In this document: positions 45,239 through 54,333 of the stretch, in pieces
Position numbering within the stretch: position 1 is the stretch's first letter
How the letters are laid out: each line of letters opens with the position of its first letter
Source of the DNA: Rhizobium sp. Pop5
GTDB lineage: Bacteria > Pseudomonadota > Alphaproteobacteria > Rhizobiales > Rhizobiaceae
Assembly (NCBI RefSeq): GCF_024721175.1
Contig: NZ_CP099400.1
Coordinates: forward strand, 310,001 to 374,000
Length of the DNA: 64,000 bases
Reading direction: 5' to 3'
Notes under the pieces: generated by a model
What the model was told of the DNA's origin: nothing
The model's input: the letters and a program-made list of their open reading frames with translations, nothing else
Database searches by the model: none
Program-made: the position numbers and the translations under genes

Positions 45239-46012
45239 ATGATGCAGAGGAATGCGCCGGACTTCAGCCTTGAGGGCAAAGTGACTCTGGTAACAGGAGC
45301 GAGCCGTGGCATCGGGCGAGCTTGCGCGCTTGCCTGTGCTGCGGCAGGCTCCGATATTGTCTTGGGAGTCCGCAATATCGCAGCGTCGGCGGATCTGATC
45401 GCCGAACTCGAGGGCGCGGGACGAAAAGTCCTCGCTGTTGAACTGGACATTCCCAATAAAGCCCAAATCGCACAAGCCGTCGACACAGCGTTGACGACAT
45501 TTGGCCGGATCGACGTCCTCGTCAACAACGTCGGCGTGGCCCCAGGCAATCTCGCGGAACTCGTCGAGGAGAAGGACCTTGATGAGATCCTGGATGTCAA
45601 CATCAAGGGCACCTTCTTGATGACGCAGGCAGTCGGGCGTCACATGATCAAGCGCAATGGCGGCCGGATCATCAGCATCAGCTCACAGGCCGGCACCGTG
45701 GCCCTGCGCGGCGAGGCAATCTATTGCATGAGCAAGGCGGCAATCAATCACCTGACGCGCTGCCTTGCAGCCGAATGGGCGCCCTATAATGTCACCGTAA
45801 ACACCGTATCGCCGACTTTCATCCACACGGATGGTACAGCCCCCTTTCTATCCGACGCCGCCAATCGCAAAGCGACGCTCGATCACATTCCCCTCGGCCG
45901 GATCGGTGAAACCGATGATGTGGTGGGCGCCGTCGTCTTCCTGGCATCGCCGGCTGCCAGCCTGATCACCGGCACGAACCTGCTGGTGGACGGTGGATGG
46001 TCCGTCGCCTGA
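45239..46012 (+). CDS. Short-chain dehydrogenase/reductase
   Basis: The 257-residue protein is a classical SDR: TGASRGIG near the N-terminus binds NAD(P), NNVG follows, and the catalytic Ser-Tyr-Lys appear in SISSQAG and YCMSKAA. The C-terminus fits the family (ITGTNLLVDGGWSVA). AAAGGAGG precedes the ATG at 45239. The substrate is not known. It converges on a LysR gene. Confidence 0.9.
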   Translation: MMQRNAPDFSLEGKVTLVTGASRGIGRACALACAAAGSDIVLGVRNIAASADLIAELEGAGRKVLAVELDIPNKAQIAQAVDTALTTFGRIDVLVNNVGVAPGNLAELVEEKDLDEILDVNIKGTFLMTQAVGRHMIKRNGGRIISISSQAGTVALRGEAIYCMSKAAINHLTRCLAAEWAPYNVTVNTVSPTFIHTDGTAPFLSDAANRKATLDHIPLGRIGETDDVVGAVVFLASPAASLITGTNLLVDGGWSVA

Positions 46013-46065
46013 GATCGAGGCCAGATCATCGGTAAGGGCGATCCGATGCGACGTGCCTGGCGGCG

Positions 46066-46950
46066 TCAACCAAACCGTTCTATCAGGTAGTCGATCACCG
46101 TTCGCAGCATCGCGGTCGGCCGCCGGTTCGGCGGGTAGATGAGGAACATCGGAACGGGCCGGTAGGACCATTCGGGCAGCACCTGTTCAAGCCGTCCTTC
46201 GGCGATATCGGCGGCAAGCAGCAGTTCCGGCTGAAGCACGATTCCCGCGCCGCTGAGGGCTGCCATGCGCAGCGCCGCTCCCTGGTTGGTCGAGAATTTT
46301 CCGGAAATCGATACCTCGCGCATTTCGCCCTCCGGCCCGACCAGGTGCCAGCGGTCCCGCAGACGCCAATAGGAGTGGCCGAGGCAGAGATGATTGGTCA
46401 GGGCCTCAGGCGAGGCCGGTCGGCCATGGCGGGCAAGATAGTCCGGCGAGGCGGCAAGAATCCGCCGATAGGGTGTGAGCGGGCGGGCGACCAGGCTGCT
46501 GTCCGAGAGCGGGCCGATGTGAATACCGAGCTCGAAACCCTCGCCGACGAGGTCATGGACGTTGTTGTCGAGCGATAGCTCGATGCTGACGTCGGGATGG
46601 GTGTTCTGGTAGTCGATCAGCGCTGGCACCAGAACTTGCGTGCCGAAGCTGACCGGCGCCACCAATCGAAGCCGGCCGCGGGGCGCTGACCGCAGCTCGT
46701 TTGCTGAAGCCTCGGCCAGCGCCACTTCGGAAAGTGCGCGCTTGCAGCGCTCGTAATAGAGCTGGCCCACCTCTGTCAGTTGATGGCGTCGCGTGGTGCG
46801 ATGGATCAGTTTTGCCCCGAGCCGGCTCTCGATCGTCTTGATGTGCTTGGCAACCATGGCCGGCGACACCTGCGCGATCTCCGCGGCCGCCGCGAAACTG
46901 CCATTGTCGATGACCCTGACGAACATCGCCATGCCGGCCAGCTTATCCAC
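46066..46950 (-). CDS. LysR-family transcriptional regulator
   Basis: The 294-residue protein starts with a LysR helix-turn-helix (FAAAAEIAQVSPAMVAKHIKTIESRLGAKLIHRTTR, about 15-60, shown in part) and has a periplasmic-binding-protein-like effector domain. The start codon is GTG at 46950; internal ATGs lie at residues 7 and 9. It is divergent from the tautomerase gene with a good operator between, so it probably controls that gene, itself and perhaps the SDR. Confidence 0.88.
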   Translation of the reverse strand: MDKLAGMAMFVRVIDNGSFAAAAEIAQVSPAMVAKHIKTIESRLGAKLIHRTTRRHQLTEVGQLYYERCKRALSEVALAEASANELRSAPRGRLRLVAPVSFGTQVLVPALIDYQNTHPDVSIELSLDNNVHDLVGEGFELGIHIGPLSDSSLVARPLTPYRRILAASPDYLARHGRPASPEALTNHLCLGHSYWRLRDRWHLVGPEGEMREVSISGKFSTNQGAALRMAALSGAGIVLQPELLLAADIAEGRLEQVLPEWSYRPVPMFLIYPPNRRPTAMLRTVIDYLIERFG

Positions 46951-46963
46951 GATTGCCTACCTA

Positions 46964-46986
46964 TTGGTTTCGAATGACGATACCAA
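46964..46986. promoter_or_regulatory. LysR-type operator
   Basis: TTGGTTTCG-AATGA-CGATACCAA is an inverted repeat matching at 8 of 9 positions, 14 bases upstream of the lysR start and in the gap shared with the tautomerase gene. Size and position fit a LysR recognition site. Confidence 0.65.
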
Positions 46987-47076
46987 CAGCTTATTTATCA
47001 ACCAAGAGATTTACAACACAGTCATTATGCCCGGCGCCAAGACGACGGACATCACCAAATTGAACCAGGAGTAAAC

Positions 47077-47262
47077 ATGCCCATTCTTCACCTGCAGATG
47101 CATCCCGGCCGCACCTACGATCAGAAACGCGCCTTCGTGCGCGAAGCGACCAAGGCCGCCGTGGAAACTCTGGCGTGCCCGCCCGAGTCGGTGGAAATTC
47201 TGATAACGGAGATCAACAAGGATTCCTGGGCGGTCGGCGGCAAGCTGAAGTCCGAGGCCTGA
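47077..47262 (+). CDS. 4-Oxalocrotonate tautomerase-family protein
   Basis: The 61-residue protein begins MPILHLQM, giving an N-terminal Pro after Met removal, the catalytic base of this family. The remaining sequence fits the small tautomerase fold, with ESVEILITEINKDSWAVGG. AGGAG precedes the ATG. It is divergent from the LysR gene and is likely regulated by it. The natural substrate cannot be told from sequence. Confidence 0.85.
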   Translation: MPILHLQMHPGRTYDQKRAFVREATKAAVETLACPPESVEILITEINKDSWAVGGKLKSEA

Positions 47263-47576
47263 GAGACGACCGGCGGCATCCAAGGCTCGATATGCGGGAG
47301 AGGCCTCCGCATGGTCTGGGCAGGGAGCCGGCACTCGGCTTCCGTGCCGACCGGGGGCGGGCGACCGTTGACCTTGCTGGCTGCCGCATCTTCACCGCCC
47401 GCGAGCCTGCAGGCGGCCCACTTCGCCGGGGAATTTGCCTTTGGTGCACCTGACCGGAGTTCGGCGCTAAGCGGGCCTATCGTTGCCGGAGGATAAGGCT
47501 GCTTTCCGCCCCATACCGGTCGTTCGCTCTGGATTGCCTGTCCACAAACGGTCGCAGATGGCCCTGGAAATAAGCC
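47263..47576. other. Gap without a recognised gene
   Basis: About 310 bases after the tautomerase gene show only short open frames that look like shadows. I see no strong hairpin, repeat or regulator site. Confidence 0.4.
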
Positions 47577-47888
47577 CTATCTTCGCATCGTCGGAGGAAG
47601 GTCCGGTCGTCGCTCTGCCATTCCTTGCGGGACGAGCGACAGAGTTGCGATACCCGCCTCATCGGCCGCGCGCAAAAGTGCTTCCCGGAATTGTTCCGGG
47701 CCAATTTTCCCGCTCAATGCGTCGACGCAGGCTTTGACGGCGGCCACATATTCCTCGCCGTCATCGCAAGGCCAGTCGTTCATCAGGAGACGCGCCGCGT
47801 CGCCCAGTGTCCACACAATCTTGCGAGGAGCACGACCTCGCAAAGCAAACCCGACAGGCGTGAATGCTGATGATGTATTCCAGCACAT
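47577..47888 (-). CDS. DUF982-family small protein
   Basis: The 103-residue protein matches DUF982, a family of small proteins common in rhizobia: WTLGDAARLLMNDWP, then a helix ending in EQFREALLRAADEAGI. GAGGGG lies upstream of the ATG at 47888. The role of the family is not known. Confidence 0.75.
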   Translation of the reverse strand: MCWNTSSAFTPVGFALRGRAPRKIVWTLGDAARLLMNDWPCDDGEEYVAAVKACVDALSGKIGPEQFREALLRAADEAGIATLSLVPQGMAERRPDLPPTMRR

Positions 47889-48152
47889 TATCCCCGACCC
47901 CTCAACGCACGGATACTGCAGTCCCCACGTTCAATGTACGCGCGTATTTAGAAATTTGGAATTGAAATTTTTGGATGGGCGCTGCTTAAGCGGGAGGATT
48001 CCGAAATGAACGAAAAGGGGTGCTCCGCACCTTGTCAGAGCGCCCTGCGCTGCAGCGTCAAGCCTTGCGCCGACGGACCTGTTCCGCCTTTCGCCAACCA
48101 CCGCAGGGCCCTCAGCCGCGCGCGCTTCCCTTTCCGGTCCAGCCCCTTCGCC

Positions 48153-50558
48153 TCACCTCAACTCAGCGGTAACGCGGAAAATGCCGCCGGCCGACGCGTC
48201 GGAGCAGACGACGAAGGTCGAGCCTTCCTGCGCCATGAAGGCGACATTGCCGCCGGCCTCGCAGGGGGTTGCGCTCCATTGCAGGATGATATCGCCGTTA
48301 TCGGGCAGCTTTTCCGCAGGGATCTTCACGGCACTTGCCATCCACTCCGTCGCCGACGGCAGGTGGACAGGGGCGTTCAGTTGCTTTGACAGCCAGGCGG
48401 TATAGTTCTGCGCCACGGCAAGCGGCACGTCGTCGGCCGGCTGCTGCGGATTGTCGGCATAGGCCTGTGCTGCGGCGGGGTCGGAATTGGCGGTGTAATA
48501 TTCCGCCATCTCGGCGCGGGTGACGGCCTTCGTCTGCATACAGAAGGACTTGTCGATCTTCACGGCACCGTTCGCGACGCCGAGCATGCCGCCGAGCTCC
48601 TTCATCGAGGAGGTCATCAACCGGACATTCTCCAGCGAATAGCTTCCCGCCGGAACGGTCTCGAAGGCGAGAGTCTGCGAAACCGGGCAGAAGCCGCGTG
48701 CCGACAGCGCTTCGAGATCGGCAAGGATCGGCTGGTAGCCGACGATCGCAAGTTTGTAGGCCTCCGCGGCGTAGCGGCCGTCGGCCTCGCTGAGCTTCGG
48801 CTGGATGGCCGCAAGCGTCGGATCGGCGGCACCGGCGCGGTTCGCGATCGAAGCATAGAGATCGGCGACCTTCTGCTTCAGCGCCGTCGCTCCGTCCTTC
48901 GCCGCCATGACATCGGCGATCAAGGCGTCGAAGAGCTTGGTCGCGTCGCCATAGCCTGTCATGGCCGCCGGTATCTGCCATTGCTCGCCCTTGGTCTTGG
49001 CGTCCGCCATCAACCCCTTCGCCTTGGTGAAATCGGGACTGTCGCCGGCACCGACACGGTTGGCGGTGTCGCGCTTGGTCGCCGCGTCCTTTTCAGCCGC
49101 CGTGAGCGCGGTGAGCGCCTTGGCGAGATCATCAAAAGCGGCCTTCGCGCCATCGTAACCGTCGACCGCGCCGTGCATCTGTTGGGCGGCGGCGCTGTCG
49201 GCGGCAGCTTTCATCTTCGTGTCCGCTTCAGCAAAGGCGGGAGCCTTGTCGCCGCCTGCGGCGGAGGCGGCGGCTTTCGCCTTCTCGGCATTTTCTTTCG
49301 AAATGGCGATCAGCGCCTTGCCGAGGCTGATGGCGGCCTTCTGGTAACCTGGAAGAGCTTTTTTATAGTCTTCGTCCTTGAGCAGGGCATTGGCCTCGGT
49401 CAGCGCCGAGGCACCGGTATCATAGGAAAGCTTTGCCTCGTCACTGGCCGGGCGTTCCGGCGCCCTGGCGGCGATCGCCTTTTCCTTGCGGCTTTCGGCC
49501 TCTTTCTTCCACGTGCCGACATCGGCGACGAGTTTCGGATCGGGCGCCAGCAGTTTCGGAATGGTAACGACACCGACCCCGATGCAGATCAGGATCAGCC
49601 CGCCGATCATCACGAACTTGGCAGGCGTCCACTTTCTCGGTTTCGGCGCTTCCGGCTGCTGCGGCATGCCGCCGCGCGGATCCCACGTCATCGGCTGGAT
49701 GCCCGTCGTCACGCGGGAATATTCGCCGAGCGCATCGGCGCCCATGCGCGGGCGTTGCGCTGGGTCGCGGCTCAGCATTCTTTCAATCAGGCTTGCGAGC
49801 CCCTCGGGAAAGCCGGGGATCAGCACGTCGAGGCGCGGGAAGATATTGGAAGGGTCGAGATGGATGTTCTTCCAGCTCTGCTCGCGCTGGTGTTCGTCCT
49901 CCCAGACCATGACGCTATCGAAAACGCTGGCATAGGTCTGGCGCGGCAGGAAGAGCTTGTAGGCGATCATGCCCATCGCATAGATGTCGAGGGCTGATGA
50001 GGCGGAGAAGGTGCCGCTCGCGTAAATCTCCGGCGCGCCGAATTCCGGCGCATAGGGCGGGATGATGTGCTCGCCGATCTTCGAGATCAGATGCAGGTTG
50101 CCGATCCTGACCGAGAGGCCGGAATAATCCTCCGAGACGTAGATGCACTGGTCCGTCAGCGCATTGTGGGCGTAACCGGCACCATGCAGCGTCGCCAGCC
50201 CTTCGAGAATGTGGCGGCCGATTTCGACGGCGCGTTCGTAGGCCACCATCTCCGTTTCGTCGAGATATTGATGCAGCGTCTTCGACGGCCGCTTTTCGAC
50301 GATGTAGAAATTGTCATCTTCCGGCGACGGCGGGATGAGATCCTCGATTTCGACGAACCGCCGGGCCGTGAGCGACTTGGCTTCGTTGATCGATGTCCAG
50401 ACGCGCTCGAAACGGGCTTTGTCCAGCTTCAGCGCCACATCCGGCGCGACGATGAAGACCGAACGGTCCATCCGCTTGTCCTCAGCGGGATAGACGATGA
50501 ACTCGTTCTCGTAGATCGGCTCGCCGATCGTGTAGCGGGCGATCAGATCACTTCTCAT
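48153..50558 (-). CDS. Membrane pseudokinase with FGE-like C-terminal domain
   Basis: The 801-residue protein has a protein-kinase fold (about 8-290) that lacks the catalytic residues: the HRD loop reads YAHNALTDQ, DFG is replaced by IGN, and the strand-3 Lys is not visible, while the structural FGAPE, DIYAMG and DPAQRPRM motifs remain. After a Pro-rich linker come one membrane helix (about 315-337), an Ala-rich helical ectodomain (about 345-620) and an FGE/SUMF-like domain (about 640-801, with LPSATEWMAS). Chlamydia Pkn1 also joins a kinase and FGE domain. It is the last gene of the protease operon, 42 bases after the serpin gene, and may act as a scaffold or sensor. Confidence 0.75.
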   Translation of the reverse strand: MRSDLIARYTIGEPIYENEFIVYPAEDKRMDRSVFIVAPDVALKLDKARFERVWTSINEAKSLTARRFVEIEDLIPPSPEDDNFYIVEKRPSKTLHQYLDETEMVAYERAVEIGRHILEGLATLHGAGYAHNALTDQCIYVSEDYSGLSVRIGNLHLISKIGEHIIPPYAPEFGAPEIYASGTFSASSALDIYAMGMIAYKLFLPRQTYASVFDSVMVWEDEHQREQSWKNIHLDPSNIFPRLDVLIPGFPEGLASLIERMLSRDPAQRPRMGADALGEYSRVTTGIQPMTWDPRGGMPQQPEAPKPRKWTPAKFVMIGGLILICIGVGVVTIPKLLAPDPKLVADVGTWKKEAESRKEKAIAARAPERPASDEAKLSYDTGASALTEANALLKDEDYKKALPGYQKAAISLGKALIAISKENAEKAKAAASAAGGDKAPAFAEADTKMKAAADSAAAQQMHGAVDGYDGAKAAFDDLAKALTALTAAEKDAATKRDTANRVGAGDSPDFTKAKGLMADAKTKGEQWQIPAAMTGYGDATKLFDALIADVMAAKDGATALKQKVADLYASIANRAGAADPTLAAIQPKLSEADGRYAAEAYKLAIVGYQPILADLEALSARGFCPVSQTLAFETVPAGSYSLENVRLMTSSMKELGGMLGVANGAVKIDKSFCMQTKAVTRAEMAEYYTANSDPAAAQAYADNPQQPADDVPLAVAQNYTAWLSKQLNAPVHLPSATEWMASAVKIPAEKLPDNGDIILQWSATPCEAGGNVAFMAQEGSTFVVCSDASAGGIFRVTAELR

Positions 50559-50600
50559 GCACTTGTCCCCCTGCCATCATTATGTCAATGAAACCGAATT

Positions 50601-51782
50601 CTATTCGCCGGCCAGAAGCGGATCTCCGATCAGGCCCGCGGCCAGGAGCAGGCCGGTCTTGGTATCCCGGAGCGCAAAGGCGAAACGTGCATCGGCTGTG
50701 ACGCGGACGAGTTTCGGATCGATGCTTCGCTCGGTGATAGCAGTTGTTGCCGCTGCCGCTTCCGTGCCGTTTTCGTCGACCTTGATCATCGTCTTCTGCA
50801 GGACGCGCGACAAGCTGATGTTTTCCTTGGTAAACCCTGGAAAAGCCGCATCCTTGGCCTTTTCAGGCGCCACTCCCATCGCACTGAGTATCGGCATCAA
50901 ATCACGCCCGTCGTTCAGCGAAAAGCGGGGAAGGAAAATTTCGCCTGCAGCGGGTTCGAATTTTTCGCCCTGAAGCCAGGAGGCAAGCGCCTTCAGGTCG
51001 GACCCGCCGACGCCTTTGCCCGATCGCGCTGCGATCACCACCATGCGATAGGCTTCGCCGGTATAGGCGAGATCGACGGCGGCGAAATTGTCATCAAAGC
51101 GGAATTTCTGTCCATCGCTGGCAAGATGCATCATCGGCACGGAGACTGTGGAGCCGTCCGGCCGCCGGAAGGGTGTTGCCGGGCTTTCCTTATCGAAGGA
51201 GGTCTTCCATCGAGCCTTGAAGGAGAGCGCGCCGAGGCTGACGAAGCCGCCGCCGGGCGGTGTATCGAGAATTGCCGGAATAGCACCTCTTGTGGCGTCC
51301 TTGACCCAGCCATTGATGCGCTCGACCGATTTCGGCCCGTCGAGATCCTCGACCGAGGGCGTGATGCGATGGCCGGCGAGCATGGAGAGGGCATCGGGGA
51401 CGAGCGCCAGCTTATCGTCGAAGACGATCGCCGCTCCCGCTGCCAGCGGCGCATCGGTTGCTGCGGGCTTCTCAGGCGTCATCTCGTCGAGCACCTTCTC
51501 CGGCCCTTTCACAGCGCCGGCAAAGCCGAGGCTCTTGGCGATTGCCGCCTTGCCTTCGTTTGACGCGCCGAGGCTCGCCAGACCGAGAGCGGCGGCGAGG
51601 CTCGCCGGCGACACCATGACGTTTGCTGCTCCCTCTTTCGCCAGCGTGCGGTCGATGAGGTCGATTGCAAGCCCCGCCTGCGCGGCAAGGATCGCCTTGC
51701 TGTCGATCGCATCGCCGGCACGGGCCGGGACAATTCCCATCAGGGAAACGGCAAGGCCTGCCAGCAGAATGGATTTCGACAT
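50601..51782 (-). CDS. Exported inhibitory-type serpin
   Basis: The 393-residue protein has a signal peptide (cut after PARA, about 22) and a complete serpin fold. The hinge reads E337-N-G-T-E-A-A-A-A-T, the small-residue pattern of inhibitory serpins, and the reactive loop carries R352-S353 near the expected P1-P1' site. An Arg P1 targets trypsin-like proteases. The next gene upstream in the operon, 13 bases away, encodes exactly such a protease. A matched inhibitor and target pair is therefore likely. Serpins are not common in Proteobacteria. Confidence 0.9.
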   Translation of the reverse strand: MSKSILLAGLAVSLMGIVPARAGDAIDSKAILAAQAGLAIDLIDRTLAKEGAANVMVSPASLAAALGLASLGASNEGKAAIAKSLGFAGAVKGPEKVLDEMTPEKPAATDAPLAAGAAIVFDDKLALVPDALSMLAGHRITPSVEDLDGPKSVERINGWVKDATRGAIPAILDTPPGGGFVSLGALSFKARWKTSFDKESPATPFRRPDGSTVSVPMMHLASDGQKFRFDDNFAAVDLAYTGEAYRMVVIAARSGKGVGGSDLKALASWLQGEKFEPAAGEIFLPRFSLNDGRDLMPILSAMGVAPEKAKDAAFPGFTKENISLSRVLQKTMIKVDENGTEAAAATTAITERSIDPKLVRVTADARFAFALRDTKTGLLLAAGLIGDPLLAGE

Positions 51783-51795
51783 GGTTCGCTCCTCT

Positions 51796-54333
51796 TTAGC
51801 GGATGCGATAGAATTTGGAATCGAAGGACCACTTGCCCTGGGCGCCGGTCTCGTCGTCGCCGACGATCCTCAGGCTTCGGGCTAGGTCATAGACATAGTT
51901 GAAGGCAGCGCGCTGGCCGACGAGCGGTGTCGGCACATCAGGCAGGTCGAGCACCTCGATCGGCTTGTCGCTGAGGATGGCGACGACCATGCCGACGCCG
52001 GCCGGCCCCTCCACCTGATATTCGAAGCCGATATAAGGATTGCGTGCGTCCGGCACGACCACGGGCCTAGCCGGATCAAGCCGGTTGTCGCCGCCCTTGG
52101 CATTCGGCTTCAGGCCCATCGAGCGCTTGTTCGGGTAAAGCTGCGTCAGCTTGCCCGAGGCGTCGATATCGACCAGGATCAGATAGCCGGCCTTCTTGGT
52201 GGAGACGCGCATCGCCACTTTGTCGCCGATGCTGACCGAGGTGCCGGGCAGCACGTCGACGGCAACGCCCGCTTCATTGTCGGTCTTCAGCGTATTTTCG
52301 ACGGCGGCGACCGGGGTCTTCGCCTCCTCACCCGTGACGACATCGCGTCCGAGCGCGTCCGGCAGGCCGTAGAATTGCGGTACCGGCGTGAAGCGGCAGT
52401 CCTCGGCATGCGCCCGGCAATATTCGCCCGATTTGCGCCTGACGTAGTCGAGCAAAGCTGCGTTGCTGACATTCGGCTTGTCGGCAGCGCGCGCCACCCC
52501 TTCCTGCACCCCCTCGATGAAGCGGCGGGTGAAGACGCCGAGCGGCGGCTTGGCTTCCTTGTCGACGAGCGCCCACTGCCCGGAATTGACGGCCGACCAG
52601 ACCATTGCCGTCTCACCGCCGAATGAGAATTTCGCTTCCTTGCCGGAGCGGTTCGGCGGTTCCAGCGATGCCAATGCCGGGCCGAGGCAGCGCACCGTGC
52701 CGCCGGCCGGTGCCGCGACGGCGCTGCGGCTGCCGGGGCCGACATGACAGGCGTCGATCAGCAGCGTGACATGGCGATCCTTGAGGCTGTTCAGTCGCGC
52801 GGCGATTTCGGTCTCGCGGATCTGGTTGGTGACGGTCACTTTGCCGCCGTCGCGCACCAGCTTCGCATCGGCCGCAACGAGCGTCGGGCTCGTCGTCGCC
52901 TCGGCGCCCATTTCTTCCGAACCCTGGCCGCTGAAATAGAGGAAGATGCGGCTGCCGGATTGTGATTGGCGCACAAGCCAGTCATCGATTTCGGCCAGGA
53001 TCGCTTCACGGCTCGCCTTGCGGTTCGTCAAAGTATGAATCTGTTCCGGGCGGTAGGAGAGCGTCTTGACGAGGAAGAGCTGCATCGCCTTCACATCGTC
53101 GGCCGAGCCCGTCAGCTTCGCCTCGCGCATTTCGTAGTCGTCGATGCCGATCAGAAGCGCGCGGTCGCCGGGAGAGCTTTCGACGGCGGGCGTCTCGACG
53201 GTTGGTGCCTGAACCTCGGGCTGATTGACGGTGGGTGCATCGGCGGCCGGCGTCTTATCCGGTGTGGTAGTGTTACCGGGCGGAGTGGTGATCGAAAGAT
53301 TGGATTCCAGCTGACCGGCCGGCTGCTGTTTCTGCTTCGGCCCGACGGTAATGTCGCTTCCAAGAGGCTTGCGCTTGGTATCGATCGCTGCGACCTGGTC
53401 GCTCGCGGCCGGCCCCGACGTGTCGGGCGCATTCGGCACGTCGCCATCGGTCTTTGTGGCGATCCAGTCGCGGAAGGCGGCGACGCGGGTATAGACGCCA
53501 TAATGCTCCGCCTCGGCGCAGCCGGCGCCCCAACTGACGATGCCCAGCTGGATCCAGCGCTTGTCGGGACGCTGGGCAACGAGCGGCCCGCCGCTATCGC
53601 CCTGGCAGGCGTCCTTGCCGCCCTCTGCATAACCGGCGCAGACATTGCGCTCATCGATCGGGTTCATGCGCATCGAGCTCTCGCGATAGGCGGCGCGGCA
53701 GTCTTCCCGCGAGACGATCGGCAGCTCGACTTCCTGCAGCTCGGTCGGCAGGTATTTGTCATCCCAGCCGTGATCGGCCTTGGTGTAACCCCAGCCGGTG
53801 ACGACGGCGGTGTGGCCGGCGGCCTCCACCGCATCATCCGAGGCGGAGGCCAGGATTGCAGGCTTCGAGACAGCGGGTTCGGCGAGCTTGATGAGGGCGA
53901 TGTCGTTGGCGAAGACCTTGCGATCGAAATCCTCATGGATGATCACGTCTTCTACCGCGAGGCCCGGTTTGTCGGGGCCGTCGACGGAGATCACCTTGTC
54001 GATCTTCGACTTTCCTTCGACGATCAAAAGATCTCGGGCGAAGAGGTCCTGCTTGCCGGAACGGCCGCTGGTGACGCAATGGGCGGCCGTCAATATCCAG
54101 CGCGGCGCGATCAGCGAGCCGCCGCAATGGCCGCCAAAGCGGCCGCGCTGTTCGGGATCGGGCGCCAGGATCTTCACCTGCCAGGGCCATTCACCCTTTT
54201 TCGCCGCCTGGCCGCCGATGACGCGCCCGCCATCCTCGCCGGCAAAATCCGTATCCTGCTGCGCAAGCACCGGAGAGGCCAGAAGCAGAAGGACGGCCGC
54301 AATGTTGAGGACCCTGCTGATTGGCGTGCTCAT
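51796..54333 (-). CDS. Secreted trypsin-like zymogen fused to a His-less caspase-like domain
   Basis: The 845-residue protein has a signal peptide (about 1-24), an S1 trypsin domain with activation site R37-VIGG, triad H85, D144, S247, and D241 six residues before the Ser, as in Arg/Lys-specific trypsin. A Pro/Thr-rich linker leads to a caspase-like C14 domain (about 388-640): the Cys is present (LLIDACHVGPG) but the His position reads FLYFSGQGSE, so the dyad looks broken. A DUF4384 domain follows (about 690-820). It overlaps the upstream caspase gene by four bases. Confidence 0.88.
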   Translation of the reverse strand: MSTPISRVLNIAAVLLLLASPVLAQQDTDFAGEDGGRVIGGQAAKKGEWPWQVKILAPDPEQRGRFGGHCGGSLIAPRWILTAAHCVTSGRSGKQDLFARDLLIVEGKSKIDKVISVDGPDKPGLAVEDVIIHEDFDRKVFANDIALIKLAEPAVSKPAILASASDDAVEAAGHTAVVTGWGYTKADHGWDDKYLPTELQEVELPIVSREDCRAAYRESSMRMNPIDERNVCAGYAEGGKDACQGDSGGPLVAQRPDKRWIQLGIVSWGAGCAEAEHYGVYTRVAAFRDWIATKTDGDVPNAPDTSGPAASDQVAAIDTKRKPLGSDITVGPKQKQQPAGQLESNLSITTPPGNTTTPDKTPAADAPTVNQPEVQAPTVETPAVESSPGDRALLIGIDDYEMREAKLTGSADDVKAMQLFLVKTLSYRPEQIHTLTNRKASREAILAEIDDWLVRQSQSGSRIFLYFSGQGSEEMGAEATTSPTLVAADAKLVRDGGKVTVTNQIRETEIAARLNSLKDRHVTLLIDACHVGPGSRSAVAAPAGGTVRCLGPALASLEPPNRSGKEAKFSFGGETAMVWSAVNSGQWALVDKEAKPPLGVFTRRFIEGVQEGVARAADKPNVSNAALLDYVRRKSGEYCRAHAEDCRFTPVPQFYGLPDALGRDVVTGEEAKTPVAAVENTLKTDNEAGVAVDVLPGTSVSIGDKVAMRVSTKKAGYLILVDIDASGKLTQLYPNKRSMGLKPNAKGGDNRLDPARPVVVPDARNPYIGFEYQVEGPAGVGMVVAILSDKPIEVLDLPDVPTPLVGQRAAFNYVYDLARSLRIVGDDETGAQGKWSFDSKFYRIR

